Positions 49,243-58,322 of a stretch of 64,000 bases of DNA are shown piece after piece. How positions within the stretch are numbered: the stretch's first letter is position 1; each line of letters opens with the position of its first letter. Made by a program: the position numbers and the translations under genes. This DNA comes from Tessaracoccus aquimaris (lineage in GTDB: Bacteria > Actinomycetota > Actinomycetes > Propionibacteriales > Propionibacteriaceae), in NCBI RefSeq assembly GCF_001997345.1, contig NZ_CP019606.1:2046001-2110000 (forward strand), given 5' to 3'. The notes below the pieces were generated by a model that worked only from the letters and a program-made list of their open reading frames with translations, searched no databases and was not told where the DNA came from.

Positions 49243-51660
49243 TCAGAGCTTCTCCATGGGGGCGTGCTTGAGGCTCAGCCGCTTCGTGCCGCCGGAGCCG
49301 AAGTCGACGTCGGCCTTCGCCGCGTCGCCGACCCCGTTGACCGCCAACACCGTCCCCATCCCGAAACTGGCGTGCAGCACGCGGTCGCCGATGTCGACCT
49401 GCATGACGGTCTTGAGGGGCGCGGAGCCCTTGCCGAACGAGTGCAGCGACGCGCTCGTCTGCCGGTTCCTGGTCGCAGACGACGCCGCCCACGTGGTGGT
49501 GGCGGCCGCGGTGCGACGCCAGTCCAGGACGTGATGCGGAATCTCGTCGAGGAACCGCGACGACGGGTTGTACGTGGGCGCCCCGAAGGTGACCCGCACC
49601 TGCGAACGGCTCAGGTAGAGCCTCTTGCGGGCCCGGGTGATGCCGACGTAGGCGAGGCGGCGCTCCTCCTCCAGCTCGTCCGGATCGGTCAGGGCGCGCA
49701 TGTGGGGGAACATCCCCTCCTCCATGCCCGTCAGGAAGACCGTGTCGAACTCGAGCCCCTTTGCGGTGTGCAGGGTCATCAGCGTGACGACGCCCTTGCC
49801 CTCGTCGTGCTCCGGGACCTGGTCAGAGTCGGCCACCAGCGCGATGCGCTCCAGGAACGCCGCGAGCGAGTCGTCCGGCTCCGGCATCCCCGCCGCCAGC
49901 CCGACGGCCTGCTCGTCGAGGTCGATGGTGTTGGCATTGGCGACGAACTCGGCCGCGACCGAGACCAGCTCGACCAGGTTCTCGATGCGGGTGAGGTCCT
50001 GCGGGTCGGTGGAGGCCTCCAGCTCCGGCAGGTACCCCGACTCTCTCAGGATCGACGTGAGCACCTCGTCGGCCGGCTTGCCCTGCGCGACCATCGCGCG
50101 GTGCATGTTCATCACGTCGACGAAGCCCTGAATCTGCCTGAGCGACCTGGTCGCAAGGCCCGGCGCCTCGGAGGCCCGCTGCAGCGCGTCGAAGAAGGTG
50201 CTGCGCTCCCCCGCCGCCAGCGTCGACACCGCGGCCTCCGCGCGGTCCCCGATGCCGCGCTTTGGCACGTTCAGGATGCGTCGCACCGACACGTCGTCGG
50301 CCGGGTTGACGATGGCACGCAGGTAGGCGATCGCGTCGCGGATCTCGCGGCGCTCGTAGAAGCGCACCCCCCCGACGACCTTGTACGGCATGCCGACGCG
50401 GATGAACACCTCCTCGAAGGCGCGCGACTGCGCGTTTGTCCGGTAGAACACCGCGGTGTCTCCGTACTGGCTCACGCCCTGGTCGGAGAGCCGGTCGATC
50501 TCCTCCGCGACGAACTGGGCCTCGTCGTGTTCGGTGTCGGCGACCCACCCGACGATCAGCTCACCCTCGCCGAGGTCCGACCACAGCCGCTTCTCGCGCC
50601 TGCCCCTGTTGCGGGAGATGACGGAGTTCGCGGCGGTCAGCACGTTCTGACTCGAGCGGTAGTTCTGGTCGAGCACGATGGTCTCGGCGCCCGGGAAGTC
50701 TTTCTCGAAGTCGAGGATGTTGCGGATCGTCGCGCCTCGGAACGCGTAGATCGACTGGTCGGAGTCGCCGACCACCATCAACTCCGCCGGCTCGACCATC
50801 GGCGTGCCCTCGACCACACCGTCGCCCTCCTCGCCGCACAGTTCGCGGATCAGCGCGTACTGCGCATGGTTGGTGTCCTGGTACTCGTCGACGAGCACCT
50901 GACGGAACCGGCGGCGGTACTTCTCGCGCACGTCGGGGAAGGCCCGCATCAGGAAGACTGTGGTCATGATGAGGTCGTCGAAGTCGAGCGCGTTGGCCGC
51001 CTCCAGGCGGCGCTGGTACTCGCGGTAGGCCTCGGCGTAGGTCTGCTGCTGCGGGCCAGCGGCCTCCGAGGACGCCGTCTCGTGGTCGATCAGCTCGTTC
51101 TTGAAGTTGCTGACGGCGTTCATCACGGCCCGCACCGGGAAGCGCTTCGGGTCGACCTCCATGTCGCGCAGCACCAGCGACATCAGCCGCTTGGCGTCGG
51201 CGTCGTCGTAGATGGAGAAGGTCTTCGAGATCCCGAAGCGGTCGATGTCGCTGCGGAGGATCCGCACGCACGCCGAGTGGAAGGTCGAGACCCACATCAG
51301 CTTGGCACGGTTCCCGACGACGTCGATGACGCGCTGGCGCATCTCCGCCGCGGCCTTGTTGGTGAAGGTGATCGCGAGGATCGAGCCGGGGTGTACGCCG
51401 CGCTCCGAGACCAGGTAGGCGATCCGTCGGGTCAGCACCCGCGTCTTGCCCGACCCTGCTCCCGCGACGACGAGCACCGGGCCGCCCTCGTGGATGACGG
51501 CCTCGCGCTGAGGCGGGTTCAGTCCTCCGAGCAACTCCTCGACGGGGACCTTCTTCATCGGTCCCTTCGGCTCCCTCGCCTCGGGGTCGCGTCGCGGGGG
51601 TGGCGCCGCCTCGTCGGGCTGGAACGCGGCGAAGAGATCGGGAAAAAGGGAGTCGCTCAT
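49243..51660 (-). CDS. pcrA: ATP-dependent DNA helicase PcrA/UvrD
   Basis: An 805-aa superfamily 1A 3'-5' helicase for repair and replication restart. All helicase motifs are visible: Walker A VAGAGSGKTRVL, Ia TFTNKAAAEM, II VDEYQDT, III VVGDSDQSIYAFRGA, IV QNYRSSQN, V LHTAKGLEFDTVF and VI AYVGITRARKRLY. The C-terminus has the tudor-like RNA-polymerase-binding domain (DIGDRVLHASFGMGTVLAV). The start is ATG 51660, matching the actinobacterial N-terminus MSDSLFPDLF; the open frame upstream overlaps the divergent phospholipase promoter. Confidence 0.97.
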   Translation of the reverse strand: MSDSLFPDLFAAFQPDEAAPPPRRDPEAREPKGPMKKVPVEELLGGLNPPQREAVIHEGGPVLVVAGAGSGKTRVLTRRIAYLVSERGVHPGSILAITFTNKAAAEMRQRVIDVVGNRAKLMWVSTFHSACVRILRSDIDRFGISKTFSIYDDADAKRLMSLVLRDMEVDPKRFPVRAVMNAVSNFKNELIDHETASSEAAGPQQQTYAEAYREYQRRLEAANALDFDDLIMTTVFLMRAFPDVREKYRRRFRQVLVDEYQDTNHAQYALIRELCGEEGDGVVEGTPMVEPAELMVVGDSDQSIYAFRGATIRNILDFEKDFPGAETIVLDQNYRSSQNVLTAANSVISRNRGRREKRLWSDLGEGELIVGWVADTEHDEAQFVAEEIDRLSDQGVSQYGDTAVFYRTNAQSRAFEEVFIRVGMPYKVVGGVRFYERREIRDAIAYLRAIVNPADDVSVRRILNVPKRGIGDRAEAAVSTLAAGERSTFFDALQRASEAPGLATRSLRQIQGFVDVMNMHRAMVAQGKPADEVLTSILRESGYLPELEASTDPQDLTRIENLVELVSVAAEFVANANTIDLDEQAVGLAAGMPEPDDSLAAFLERIALVADSDQVPEHDEGKGVVTLMTLHTAKGLEFDTVFLTGMEEGMFPHMRALTDPDELEEERRLAYVGITRARKRLYLSRSQVRVTFGAPTYNPSSRFLDEIPHHVLDWRRTAAATTTWAASSATRNRQTSASLHSFGKGSAPLKTVMQVDIGDRVLHASFGMGTVLAVNGVGDAAKADVDFGSGGTKRLSLKHAPMEKL

Positions 51661-51720
51661 GTCGGTTGCCAAGCCTACCTGCCCGGACCCCCTGGGCCGC
51701 GCCGCGCACTGGTGCGTCGG

Positions 51721-51726
51721 TAAGCT
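51721..51726 (+). promoter_or_regulatory. Putative -10 of a leaderless phospholipase D transcript
   Basis: TAAGCT (TANNNT) ends 8 nt before ATG 51734, which lacks an SD sequence. This is the spacing expected when transcription begins at the start codon. Confidence 0.5.
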
Positions 51727-51733
51727 GTCGGGC

Positions 51734-52966
51734 ATGCGCTCCACCCTCGCCAAGGCAGGCCGGATCCTCAACCGCGTCACGGCGTCGGTGCTCATCCTCC
51801 AACTCGTTGCCATGGTGACGATGACGCTTGTCGAGTCGCTGCGCAAGAAGAAGCGCAAGCTGCGCAGGTTCCCCATCTCGCGCAACGCCCCGGTGCCCGT
51901 GCAGCGCGACGAGGTGACGGTCTACACCTACGGCGAGTACCTGTACGAGGCGATGCTCGACGCGATCGACTCGGCCCGCGACCACGTCTACTTCGAGTCC
52001 TACATCTGGAAGGGCGACGACGTCGGCCGGCAGTTCGTCGACGCCCTGAACCGCGCGGCGGAGCGGGGCGTGGCCGTGTACGCGATCTGGGACGGGTTCG
52101 CCAACCTGGTGGTGCCTCCGAAGTTCTACCGGGGCATCTCGAAGAAGGTCAACACGCTTCTCTACCCCGTCCTGCCGGTGCCGTGGCGGCCGAAGACCTG
52201 GGGGCGCGACCACCGCAAGTTGCTGTGCGTCGACGGGGAGGTCGGCTTCATCGGTGGCTACAACATCGGTGACCTGTACGCGACGGGCTGGCGCGACACC
52301 CACGCCCGCGTGACGGGGCCGGAGACGGCGGAACTCGACAACGCGTTCATCGACTTCTGGAACCAGAACCTCGGTCGCCGCCGCAGGGCGATCACGGACA
52401 ACCCGCAGCGCACCTGGGCCAACCACCTGCTGGTGCACCGCAACACGCCGCGGATCCAGGTGTACCCGATCCGCAACATGTATCTGGAGGCGATCGACCG
52501 GGCCCAGGAGCGGATCTGGCTGACGCACGCCTACCTGCTGCCCGACGACGACTTCGTGGCGGCGCTGCGCGACGCGGCGAACCGCGGCGTGGACGTGCGG
52601 ATCATCATCCCGCAGCGCTCCAACCACGTGGTGGCGGACTGGCTGTCGCGGGGCTTCTACGACCAGTTGCTGCGCTCCGGCATCCGGTTGTTCCTCTACC
52701 AGGACGCCATGGTGCACGCTAAGACCGGAACGATCGACGGGCACTGGTCGACGATCGGCACGGCCAACCTGGACCGGCTGAGCCTGTGGGGCAACTACGA
52801 GATCAACCTCGAGATCACCGACAGCGACTTCGCCGCGCAGATGGAGTCGATCTACGCGACGGACCTGTCCAACTGCATCGAGCTGAACGAGGACCGCTGG
52901 CGGTCGCGGTCGTGGGTCGCGAAGGGCACCGAGATGTTCCTCTCCCCCTGGCGGCCGTTCTTCTGA
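51734..52966 (+). CDS. Phospholipase D-family protein (cardiolipin synthase-like)
   Basis: A 410-aa membrane-associated protein. An N-terminal hydrophobic segment (about 17-34) is followed by a basic patch (RKKKRKLRR) and two PLD/HKD domains: HRKLLCVDGEVGFIGGYN (about residue 157) and HAKTGTIDGHWSTIGTANLD (about 325). Both have the full HxKxxxxD. Two-HKD membrane proteins of this length are usually cardiolipin synthases, but other phosphatidyl transfer is possible. The extra open frame upstream of ATG 51734 lacks conserved sequence. Confidence 0.9.
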   Translation: MRSTLAKAGRILNRVTASVLILQLVAMVTMTLVESLRKKKRKLRRFPISRNAPVPVQRDEVTVYTYGEYLYEAMLDAIDSARDHVYFESYIWKGDDVGRQFVDALNRAAERGVAVYAIWDGFANLVVPPKFYRGISKKVNTLLYPVLPVPWRPKTWGRDHRKLLCVDGEVGFIGGYNIGDLYATGWRDTHARVTGPETAELDNAFIDFWNQNLGRRRRAITDNPQRTWANHLLVHRNTPRIQVYPIRNMYLEAIDRAQERIWLTHAYLLPDDDFVAALRDAANRGVDVRIIIPQRSNHVVADWLSRGFYDQLLRSGIRLFLYQDAMVHAKTGTIDGHWSTIGTANLDRLSLWGNYEINLEITDSDFAAQMESIYATDLSNCIELNEDRWRSRSWVAKGTEMFLSPWRPFF

Positions 52967-53007
52967 CGGCTCTCCTCACGACGGGGCGGCAGGTCCCCAC
53001 ACAAGCG

Positions 53008-53037
53008 AGCGGCGCCCGGCTCGAGCCGGGCGCCGCT
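53008..53037. terminator. Bidirectional GC-rich terminator
   Basis: A 30-bp near-perfect palindrome (stem 53008-53021 with 53024-53037, effective loop TCGA) lies between the convergent phospholipase gene and the small membrane protein gene. Confidence 0.88.
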
Positions 53038-53055
53038 GCTATCTGTTGAGGGGTC

Positions 53056-53397
53056 TCACCAGAGGACGGCGATCGCCGCGTTGAGCAGCGTCAGCCCGAG
53101 GATGCCGAAGAACATGCCTGCCGGAACGTTGTCCTTCTTCCTGTTGATCAGGACGAGGACCAGGATCACGATGAGGACGACCGACTTGACGCCGATCTTG
53201 ATGTGGTTGAGGTTGCCGTCGGTCGCCTCATGGATGCCGACCAGCGCGAGGCCGGTGACGACCTGGGTGAGCGTGCCGTGCAGGATGGCCGGGTTGATGA
53301 CCCGCTTGGGTCCCTTCAGCTGGGTGAAGGCGCCGCCGAACATGGCGGCGAAGCCTATGAGGTGGAGGAGCACGAGGATGTTTGTCACGATTTCCAT
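53056..53397 (-). CDS. Small four-helix membrane protein of unknown function
   Basis: A 113-aa protein with four hydrophobic helices (about 5-25, 42-57, 67-85 and 92-112) and the segment FGGAFTQLKGPKRVINPAILHG between the first two. I do not recognise a family with a known role; its fold size resembles small actinobacterial integral membrane proteins. No SD precedes ATG 53397. TACGGT on the minus strand (53405-53410) gives a leaderless arrangement. The promoter overlaps a CsoR-type palindrome, which suggests metal-, thiol- or persulfide-responsive control. Confidence 0.75.
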   Translation of the reverse strand: MEIVTNILVLLHLIGFAAMFGGAFTQLKGPKRVINPAILHGTLTQVVTGLALVGIHEATDGNLNHIKIGVKSVVLIVILVLVLINRKKDNVPAGMFFGILGLTLLNAAIAVLW

Positions 53398-53408
53398 GCT
53401 CTAGACCG

Positions 53409-53423
53409 TACCCCTTAGGGGTA
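53409..53423. promoter_or_regulatory. CsoR-like palindromic operator
   Basis: TACCCCTTAGGGGTA, with 7-bp arms around one base, touches the -10 region of the minus-strand membrane protein gene. It has the TACCCC...GGGGTA form of binding sites for CsoR/RcnR-type repressors (copper- or persulfide-responsive). Assignment by resemblance only; no regulator gene is in the window. Confidence 0.55.
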
Positions 53424-53510
53424 TGTGGGGGCGACTCATCAGGTGGGAACCAGGGTCCGAATCTGGCCGATGTTGTTTACATCTGAACCTTTTCGCGGCA
53501 TGGTGGATAC

Positions 53511-53774
53511 ATGGGAACGATCATTGGATACATCGTCATCGGCCTCCTCGGAGGCGCAATCGCCAAGGCCATCCTGCCTGGTGAACAGGGCGGAGGCTGG
53601 CTCGCCACCATGATCCTGGGAATCGTCGGGGCACTCCTCGGCGGCTTCCTCGGTGGGGCCATCTTGGGTGTCAGCTACGCGGAGATCTTCTCGATCAAGG
53701 GTCTGATCTTCTCCGTCGTGGGCGCCCTGCTCGTGCTGTTCATCTACGGATTGGTCACCAAGCGGAAGGCCTGA
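53511..53774 (+). CDS. GlsB/YeaQ/YmgE-family small membrane protein
   Basis: An 87-aa protein with three Gly-rich membrane helices (IIGYIVIGLLGGAIAKAILPG; GGGWLATMILGIVGALLGGFLGG; LIFSVVGALLVLFIYGL). It matches the transglycosylase-associated protein family (YeaQ/YmgE/GlsB), small envelope proteins often induced by general stress. No clear SD precedes ATG 53511. No enzymatic function is known. Confidence 0.9.
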   Translation: MGTIIGYIVIGLLGGAIAKAILPGEQGGGWLATMILGIVGALLGGFLGGAILGVSYAEIFSIKGLIFSVVGALLVLFIYGLVTKRKA

Positions 53775-53794
53775 CGGCTCTCCACAACCTCAAA

Positions 53795-53834
53795 GAAGGG
53801 GCGGTGCCGACCAACTGGTCGGCACCGCCCCTTC
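53795..53834. terminator. Strong bidirectional terminator
   Basis: A 19-bp perfect stem (53795-53813 with 53816-53834), effective loop of 4 nt, preceded by CAAA and followed by CG-T. It lies between the convergent GlsB-like and sulfatase genes, 1 bp before the sulfatase stop. Confidence 0.92.
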
Positions 53835-53835
53835 G

Positions 53836-55245
53836 TCAGTGCATCCCATCGAGCCCGACGCACGGGATCTGCACGTAAGACTCGTCGTCCGGAAGCCCTC
53901 TGCTGACTGGCTGCAACTGCCCGTAACCGGTCACGGATCGGCCTTGGCCGGAGCATCCGGGCCGCTCCCCCTTCGCGAACCAGTCAGCCAGCGAGTTCGC
54001 GAGACGTGCCTTCACGTCGACCATGGCGGGATCGTCGACCAGGTTTCGGCGTTGTTCCGGATCCTCTGCATTGTCGTAGAGCTCGTCGGGGCCTCCTCGT
54101 CGCAGCACCAGCACGTACCGGCCGTCTGTGACCATGCGCCCGTCGCCGTATTCGCTGACCACCGCCACCACATCATTTGGTACCTCACGCGTGCCGGTGA
54201 GGACATCGGCGAACGACTCCGAGACGCTGTACGCATCGCGAGGAGGGGCGACCCCTGCCAGTTCGCAGATCGTGGCGTGCCAGGAAGCGGCGCTGAGCAA
54301 CTCGTCTGAGACGCCCGTGACGCCCCCGGGTATCCTCACGACGCACGGAACGCGAACAGAGTTGTCATAGAAGTTCAGCGGATAGGTGCCGTTGCCCTTC
54401 CCCCAGATCCCGTGATGCCCACACGAGAACCCGTTGTCGGAGAACCAGGCGACGACGGTGGTGTCGGCAATGCCCTGGCGATCCAACTCGGCAAGGATCC
54501 GTCCGAACCCATCGTCCACCGCAATGAGGGAGGCTGCGTACCCTGCGAGTTGGGGCACCGGGTTCGCGAACGCCTCCCTGAACTCGGGACGCGCCTCCGT
54601 CCAGGGATGCGGCGCTTCCCGTGGCACCGAGTCGAAGTCGCAGCCCTCCACCTGCGCGAGATGCTCAGGCAGATGGTTGTCGACCCAAGGATGATGCGGC
54701 GCGGTGTAGTTGACCTGCAGATAGAAGGGCCGGTCGTGGTCCCGTGTGGTGAGGAAGTCGAGGGCCTGCTCCGTCACCGCGTGGGTGAAGTACCGCTCTT
54801 CCTCGACTGCCTCTCCGTCGCGCCAGATCGGCGCGTCAAAGTATCCGCTGCCCCCGTACCTGTGCGCGTACCAGTACTCGAAACCGGGAGCGGGCGTCCG
54901 GGCATCGCCCAGATGCCACTTGCCGCTCAGGGCGCACTGGTATCCGGCACGCGCGAGCACCTCCGGCGTGGTGGCCTGGCCCTCGAGATAATGGTCGGGC
55001 CAAGTCTCCGGGTGTCGCGAGCCGACGATCCAGTCGTGCACGCCATGGGCCGAGGGCAGCCTTCCCGTCAGTACTGAGGCGCGTGAGGGTGAGCACACCG
55101 GCGACGCGCTGTAGAACTGGTCGAGTTCCAATGCTGACTCCGCGAAGGCGGCGAGGTGTGGCATCGGCAGCTCCGGCATGCGCCACGGAACGGCCCACCG
55201 GCCCTGGTCATCCGTCTGGACAAGCACGAAGTTCGTTCTGATCAC
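53836..55245 (-). CDS. Type I sulfatase (arylsulfatase family), probably cytosolic
   Basis: A 469-aa alkaline-phosphatase-fold sulfatase. The N-terminal metal-binding QTDDQG, the formylglycine motif CSPSRASVLTGR (Cys type, near residue 55) and the downstream GKWHLG, with later WFSDNGFSCGHHGIWGKG, are all present. There is no signal peptide: the frame opens directly with IRTNFVLVQTDD, so it should act inside the cell on imported sulfated sugars. It needs a formylglycine-generating enzyme, which is not nearby. The start is GTG 55245, overlapping the permease stop by 4 nt, so it is the last gene of an SBP-permease-permease-sulfatase operon. Confidence 0.9.
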   Translation of the reverse strand: MIRTNFVLVQTDDQGRWAVPWRMPELPMPHLAAFAESALELDQFYSASPVCSPSRASVLTGRLPSAHGVHDWIVGSRHPETWPDHYLEGQATTPEVLARAGYQCALSGKWHLGDARTPAPGFEYWYAHRYGGSGYFDAPIWRDGEAVEEERYFTHAVTEQALDFLTTRDHDRPFYLQVNYTAPHHPWVDNHLPEHLAQVEGCDFDSVPREAPHPWTEARPEFREAFANPVPQLAGYAASLIAVDDGFGRILAELDRQGIADTTVVAWFSDNGFSCGHHGIWGKGNGTYPLNFYDNSVRVPCVVRIPGGVTGVSDELLSAASWHATICELAGVAPPRDAYSVSESFADVLTGTREVPNDVVAVVSEYGDGRMVTDGRYVLVLRRGGPDELYDNAEDPEQRRNLVDDPAMVDVKARLANSLADWFAKGERPGCSGQGRSVTGYGQLQPVSRGLPDDESYVQIPCVGLDGMH

Positions 55246-56096
55246 TTCACCGCCCCTGCCGAGATTCCGTCGGTGAAGAAGCGCTGCCCGAAGACGAAGA
55301 TCGCCATGACGGGAATGCTCATCAGGATCACCGCCGCCATCAGCAGGTTCCACTGCGTCGAGTTCTCCTGGTAGAACACGCTCAGCCCCAACTGGAGCGT
55401 CCTCATGTCATTACTCCTGACCTGAATGAGCGGCCAGAGGAAGTCGTTCCAGGTCGACTGGAAGGTGAGGACGGTGACGACGGCAACCGCCGGCAGCGTC
55501 AGCGGTGTGTAGATGCGCAGGAAGATCCTCCATTCGCTTGCGCCGTCCACGCGCGCGGCCTGCCCCAATTCGTCGGGCAGATCCTTGTAGAACTGACGCA
55601 TCAGGAAGATCGCCAGGGCGGAGGCAAGGTGCGGAAGGATGAGCCCCGCATACGTGTCCAGAAGGCCCATTCCTCCAGCGCCGAAGAAGTCGTTTCCGCC
55701 GGCAAGAGGGAACTTGTTGGCCATCACGAAGAGCGGAACCATCACGATCTCCGGCGGGAGGACAAGGAGCCCTATGAGCAGGATCATGATGGTGTTCGCT
55801 CCCTTGACGGGAAGCTTCGCCAGCGCGTATCCGGCCATGCAACTGAGCACGATCTGCGAGACGGAGGCGATGACGGCGACGATCACCGAGTTGAGGAAGA
55901 AGAGCGGGAAGTCGCTTGCGGAGAGCGCTGCGGGATAGTTGCTCCACTCGAGCCGACTGGGAATCTCCAGCGTCGACTCTCCGGTCGGCACAAGGGAGAC
56001 CATGACCATGTACAGGAGCGGTACCAGGTACAGGGCCGTGAGGAGCAGCGCGACGACATGGGCCGTCGCCGAACTGAGTGCCGTGCGCCATCTCAT
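55242..56096 (-). CDS. Sugar ABC transporter permease (MalG type) of the sulfatase operon
   Basis: A 284-aa CUT1 permease with six membrane helices and the EAA loop QAARVDGASEWRIFLRIYTP. ATG 56096 overlaps the upstream permease stop by 4 nt, and its own stop overlaps the sulfatase start. No ATPase is encoded in the operon. Confidence 0.93.
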   Translation of the reverse strand: MRWRTALSSATAHVVALLLTALYLVPLLYMVMVSLVPTGESTLEIPSRLEWSNYPAALSASDFPLFFLNSVIVAVIASVSQIVLSCMAGYALAKLPVKGANTIMILLIGLLVLPPEIVMVPLFVMANKFPLAGGNDFFGAGGMGLLDTYAGLILPHLASALAIFLMRQFYKDLPDELGQAARVDGASEWRIFLRIYTPLTLPAVAVVTVLTFQSTWNDFLWPLIQVRSNDMRTLQLGLSVFYQENSTQWNLLMAAVILMSIPVMAIFVFGQRFFTDGISAGAVK

Positions 56097-56971
56097 GCGG
56101 CGGACCTTTCTCTCATGGCCGCGACGATTCTCGGAAGAATCGCGAGAAGCAGCACTGCCAGGAACATCAACACGGCGATGGCGCTGGCCTTTCCGATGTC
56201 GAGTCGCAGGAAGGCCGATTCATACATGTCGTAGACGATGGTTCTCGTCGAGTTGACCGGCCCGCCTTGAGTCATCACGTACGACTGCGTGAACATCTGC
56301 AGGCCACCCATCAGCCAGGTGACGGCGACGAACAGCAGGGGCGATGCGAGCTGAGGAACCGTCACGTATACCAGCCGTTGGAACCAGTTCGCGCCGTCGA
56401 CCTGTGCGGCCTCGGGCAACTCTGGCGGGATGGCCTTGAGCCCCGCCAACAGGATGATCATGAAGTAGCCCAGGTTGCGCCAGAGGCTCAGGGCCATGAT
56501 CGATGGCATCGCAAGATTCGGGTCGGTGAGGAAGTTGACCTGTCCGATGCCGAGGGAACGGAGAAGTTGGTTGATGGGGCCGACATAGGGGTCGTACAGG
56601 AACGACCACAGGAGTGCGACCGTCACGTAGCTCATCGCCTGCGGCAGGTAGACGAGCGTCCGCATCGCCGTTCCGCCGTACAGCCGTCGGTTGAACAGCA
56701 TCGCGACCAGAAGGGCCACGACCACGCCGATGACGACCTGGCCAACCGCGAAGTACAAGGTGTTGCCGATCGCCTGGGCGAAGCGCGGGTCGGTGAACAG
56801 TGCGATGTAGTTGTCCAGCCCTGCGAACTCTGGATCGCTGAGCAGGTCATAGCGGGTGAACGACAAGATGGCCGCGAAGGCCAACGGCACCAGGGTGGTC
56901 ACTGCGAGCGCGACGAGTGCGGGGCTCAGCAGCCAACCGCCCGCACGACGCTGTCCGCGCTCGAGCCCCAC
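56093..56971 (-). CDS. Sugar ABC transporter permease (MalF type) of the sulfatase operon
   Basis: A 292-aa CUT1 permease with six membrane helices and the EAA loop EAAQVDGANWFQRLVYVTVP. The start is set at GTG 56971, 4 nt after the binding-protein stop. The open frame extends to 57424 but only through the binding-protein gene. Confidence 0.92.
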   Translation of the reverse strand: MGLERGQRRAGGWLLSPALVALAVTTLVPLAFAAILSFTRYDLLSDPEFAGLDNYIALFTDPRFAQAIGNTLYFAVGQVVIGVVVALLVAMLFNRRLYGGTAMRTLVYLPQAMSYVTVALLWSFLYDPYVGPINQLLRSLGIGQVNFLTDPNLAMPSIMALSLWRNLGYFMIILLAGLKAIPPELPEAAQVDGANWFQRLVYVTVPQLASPLLFVAVTWLMGGLQMFTQSYVMTQGGPVNSTRTIVYDMYESAFLRLDIGKASAIAVLMFLAVLLLAILPRIVAAMRERSAA

Positions 56972-56975
56972 CTGA

Positions 56976-58241
56976 TCAGAGCGTGTCGACCTTGGCATCG
57001 ATCGCCTTGAGGGTGTCCTCCACCGAGACCGTTCCGCGGATCGCGGGTTCGAGGAGAGAGTTGACTTCGGGGCCGAGCGCCAGCATCTTCGGGTTCGGCG
57101 GCTGCGAGACGGCCTGCTCAGCGGTGGCCAGAATCTGGGCTCGCCGCTCATCGATCCACTCGGCCGACGCCAGGTCGCGCCGGGGCGGCAGAGCGTCGTA
57201 GAGCCTGGAGATCTCGGACATCTGGGGCGCAGCCGCAAGGTACTTGACCAACTCCCACGCTCCGTCGGGGTTCTTCGTGCCTCGCGACACGGCCAGCTTG
57301 TTGATCCAGGCGACGGACCTGGCCTCGCCCCCCGCGTCGGCCTTGAGCCCGGGTCCGACCACGAGGTGCTCAGCGATCTCTTTGTTGTTGGCCTCCGCAT
57401 TGCCGACGATGGCGACACCGCCAAGGCTCATGGCGGCCTGTCCGGCCACTATGGGGCGCGGGCCGTTGCCCGAGAAGATCATGTTCGGGTCTGCGAGGCC
57501 CTCCTGGAAGAGCGAGACGAAGTAGGTCAGGGCCTTGGTGCCCGCCTCAGAGTTGAAGCTCGCCTTCCCGTCGGTCCAGTACTGCCCTCCTGCTTGAAGG
57601 AACAGTTGAGCGAAGGCCTGCTGCAGCCCGATCGATTTGTCGAGGCCGAAGTCGACCGGTGCCACGATGCCGTCGGCCCCCTTGACGGCAAGTGCGGCGG
57701 CCTTGAAGTCGTCCCACGTCTCGGGGAGGGAAGTGATCCCGGCCGCGTCGAGGATGTCCTTGCGGTAGATGCCGGAGCGAACGTCGGCGGCGATCGGCAT
57801 GGCGTAGTTCTTGCCCTCGTAGGCGCCGTCCTCCAGCATCCGGGGGTAGATCTGGTCCTTCTCGTCCCAGCTGGAGATCTTTTCGGTGAGATCCAGGAGA
57901 ACGTTCTTGTCCACCAACGGGGCGGTCCAGATGCCGCCGATGACCAGGACATCCGCCAGGGAGTTCGATGCCGCACCGGTGGTCACTTTCTGGAAGGCGG
58001 ATCCCCAATCGGAAGTCTGGACCTCCACCTCGGTGCCGCTGGCCTTGGTGAAGGCAGGGATGGCCGTGTCGGTGAGGTACTTGGTCAGTTCCTGGGTGGG
58101 CCCCAGGACCAGGAACGAGAGCTTTCCTTCAGCGCCCTGCTGTTCCTTGGAGCCGCCACCACACGCGGAGAGGCCTGTGGTTAATGTTGCGGCAGCACCA
58201 AGTCCGAGGAGACCGCGACGAGAGAGGGTGAATCGAGACAT
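56976..58241 (-). CDS. Sugar ABC transporter substrate-binding lipoprotein of the sulfatase operon
   Basis: A 421-aa CUT1 solute-binding protein. A Tat-type signal SRRGLLGLGAAATLTTGLSAC ends at a lipobox Cys near residue 27, followed by a Gly/Ser linker and KLSFLVLGPTQELTKYL. ATG 58241 has a good SD (GGAAGG). It is driven by a near-consensus promoter with TTGACG and CATAAT that overlaps a palindrome, presumably the ROK regulator site. The ligand is probably a sulfated oligosaccharide, inferred from the sulfatase. Confidence 0.92.
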   Translation of the reverse strand: MSRFTLSRRGLLGLGAAATLTTGLSACGGGSKEQQGAEGKLSFLVLGPTQELTKYLTDTAIPAFTKASGTEVEVQTSDWGSAFQKVTTGAASNSLADVLVIGGIWTAPLVDKNVLLDLTEKISSWDEKDQIYPRMLEDGAYEGKNYAMPIAADVRSGIYRKDILDAAGITSLPETWDDFKAAALAVKGADGIVAPVDFGLDKSIGLQQAFAQLFLQAGGQYWTDGKASFNSEAGTKALTYFVSLFQEGLADPNMIFSGNGPRPIVAGQAAMSLGGVAIVGNAEANNKEIAEHLVVGPGLKADAGGEARSVAWINKLAVSRGTKNPDGAWELVKYLAAAPQMSEISRLYDALPPRRDLASAEWIDERRAQILATAEQAVSQPPNPKMLALGPEVNSLLEPAIRGTVSVEDTLKAIDAKVDTL

Positions 58242-58286
58242 CTGTGTCCTTCCGACGGCCCCAGCGGGGCTTAATTCATGTCGTTT

Positions 58287-58322
58287 ATTATGGGTAGTGA
58301 ATGGTCCAACGTCAACATGTTG
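58287..58322 (-). promoter_or_regulatory. Promoter of the sulfatase/ABC operon with overlapping palindrome
   Basis: On the minus strand, TTGACG (58310-58315) and CATAAT (58287-58292) are 17 bp apart, one of the best promoters in the window. The perfect palindrome CAACATGTTG (58313-58322) overlaps the -35, a classic repressor position, and faces the divergent ROK gene. Confidence 0.7.
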
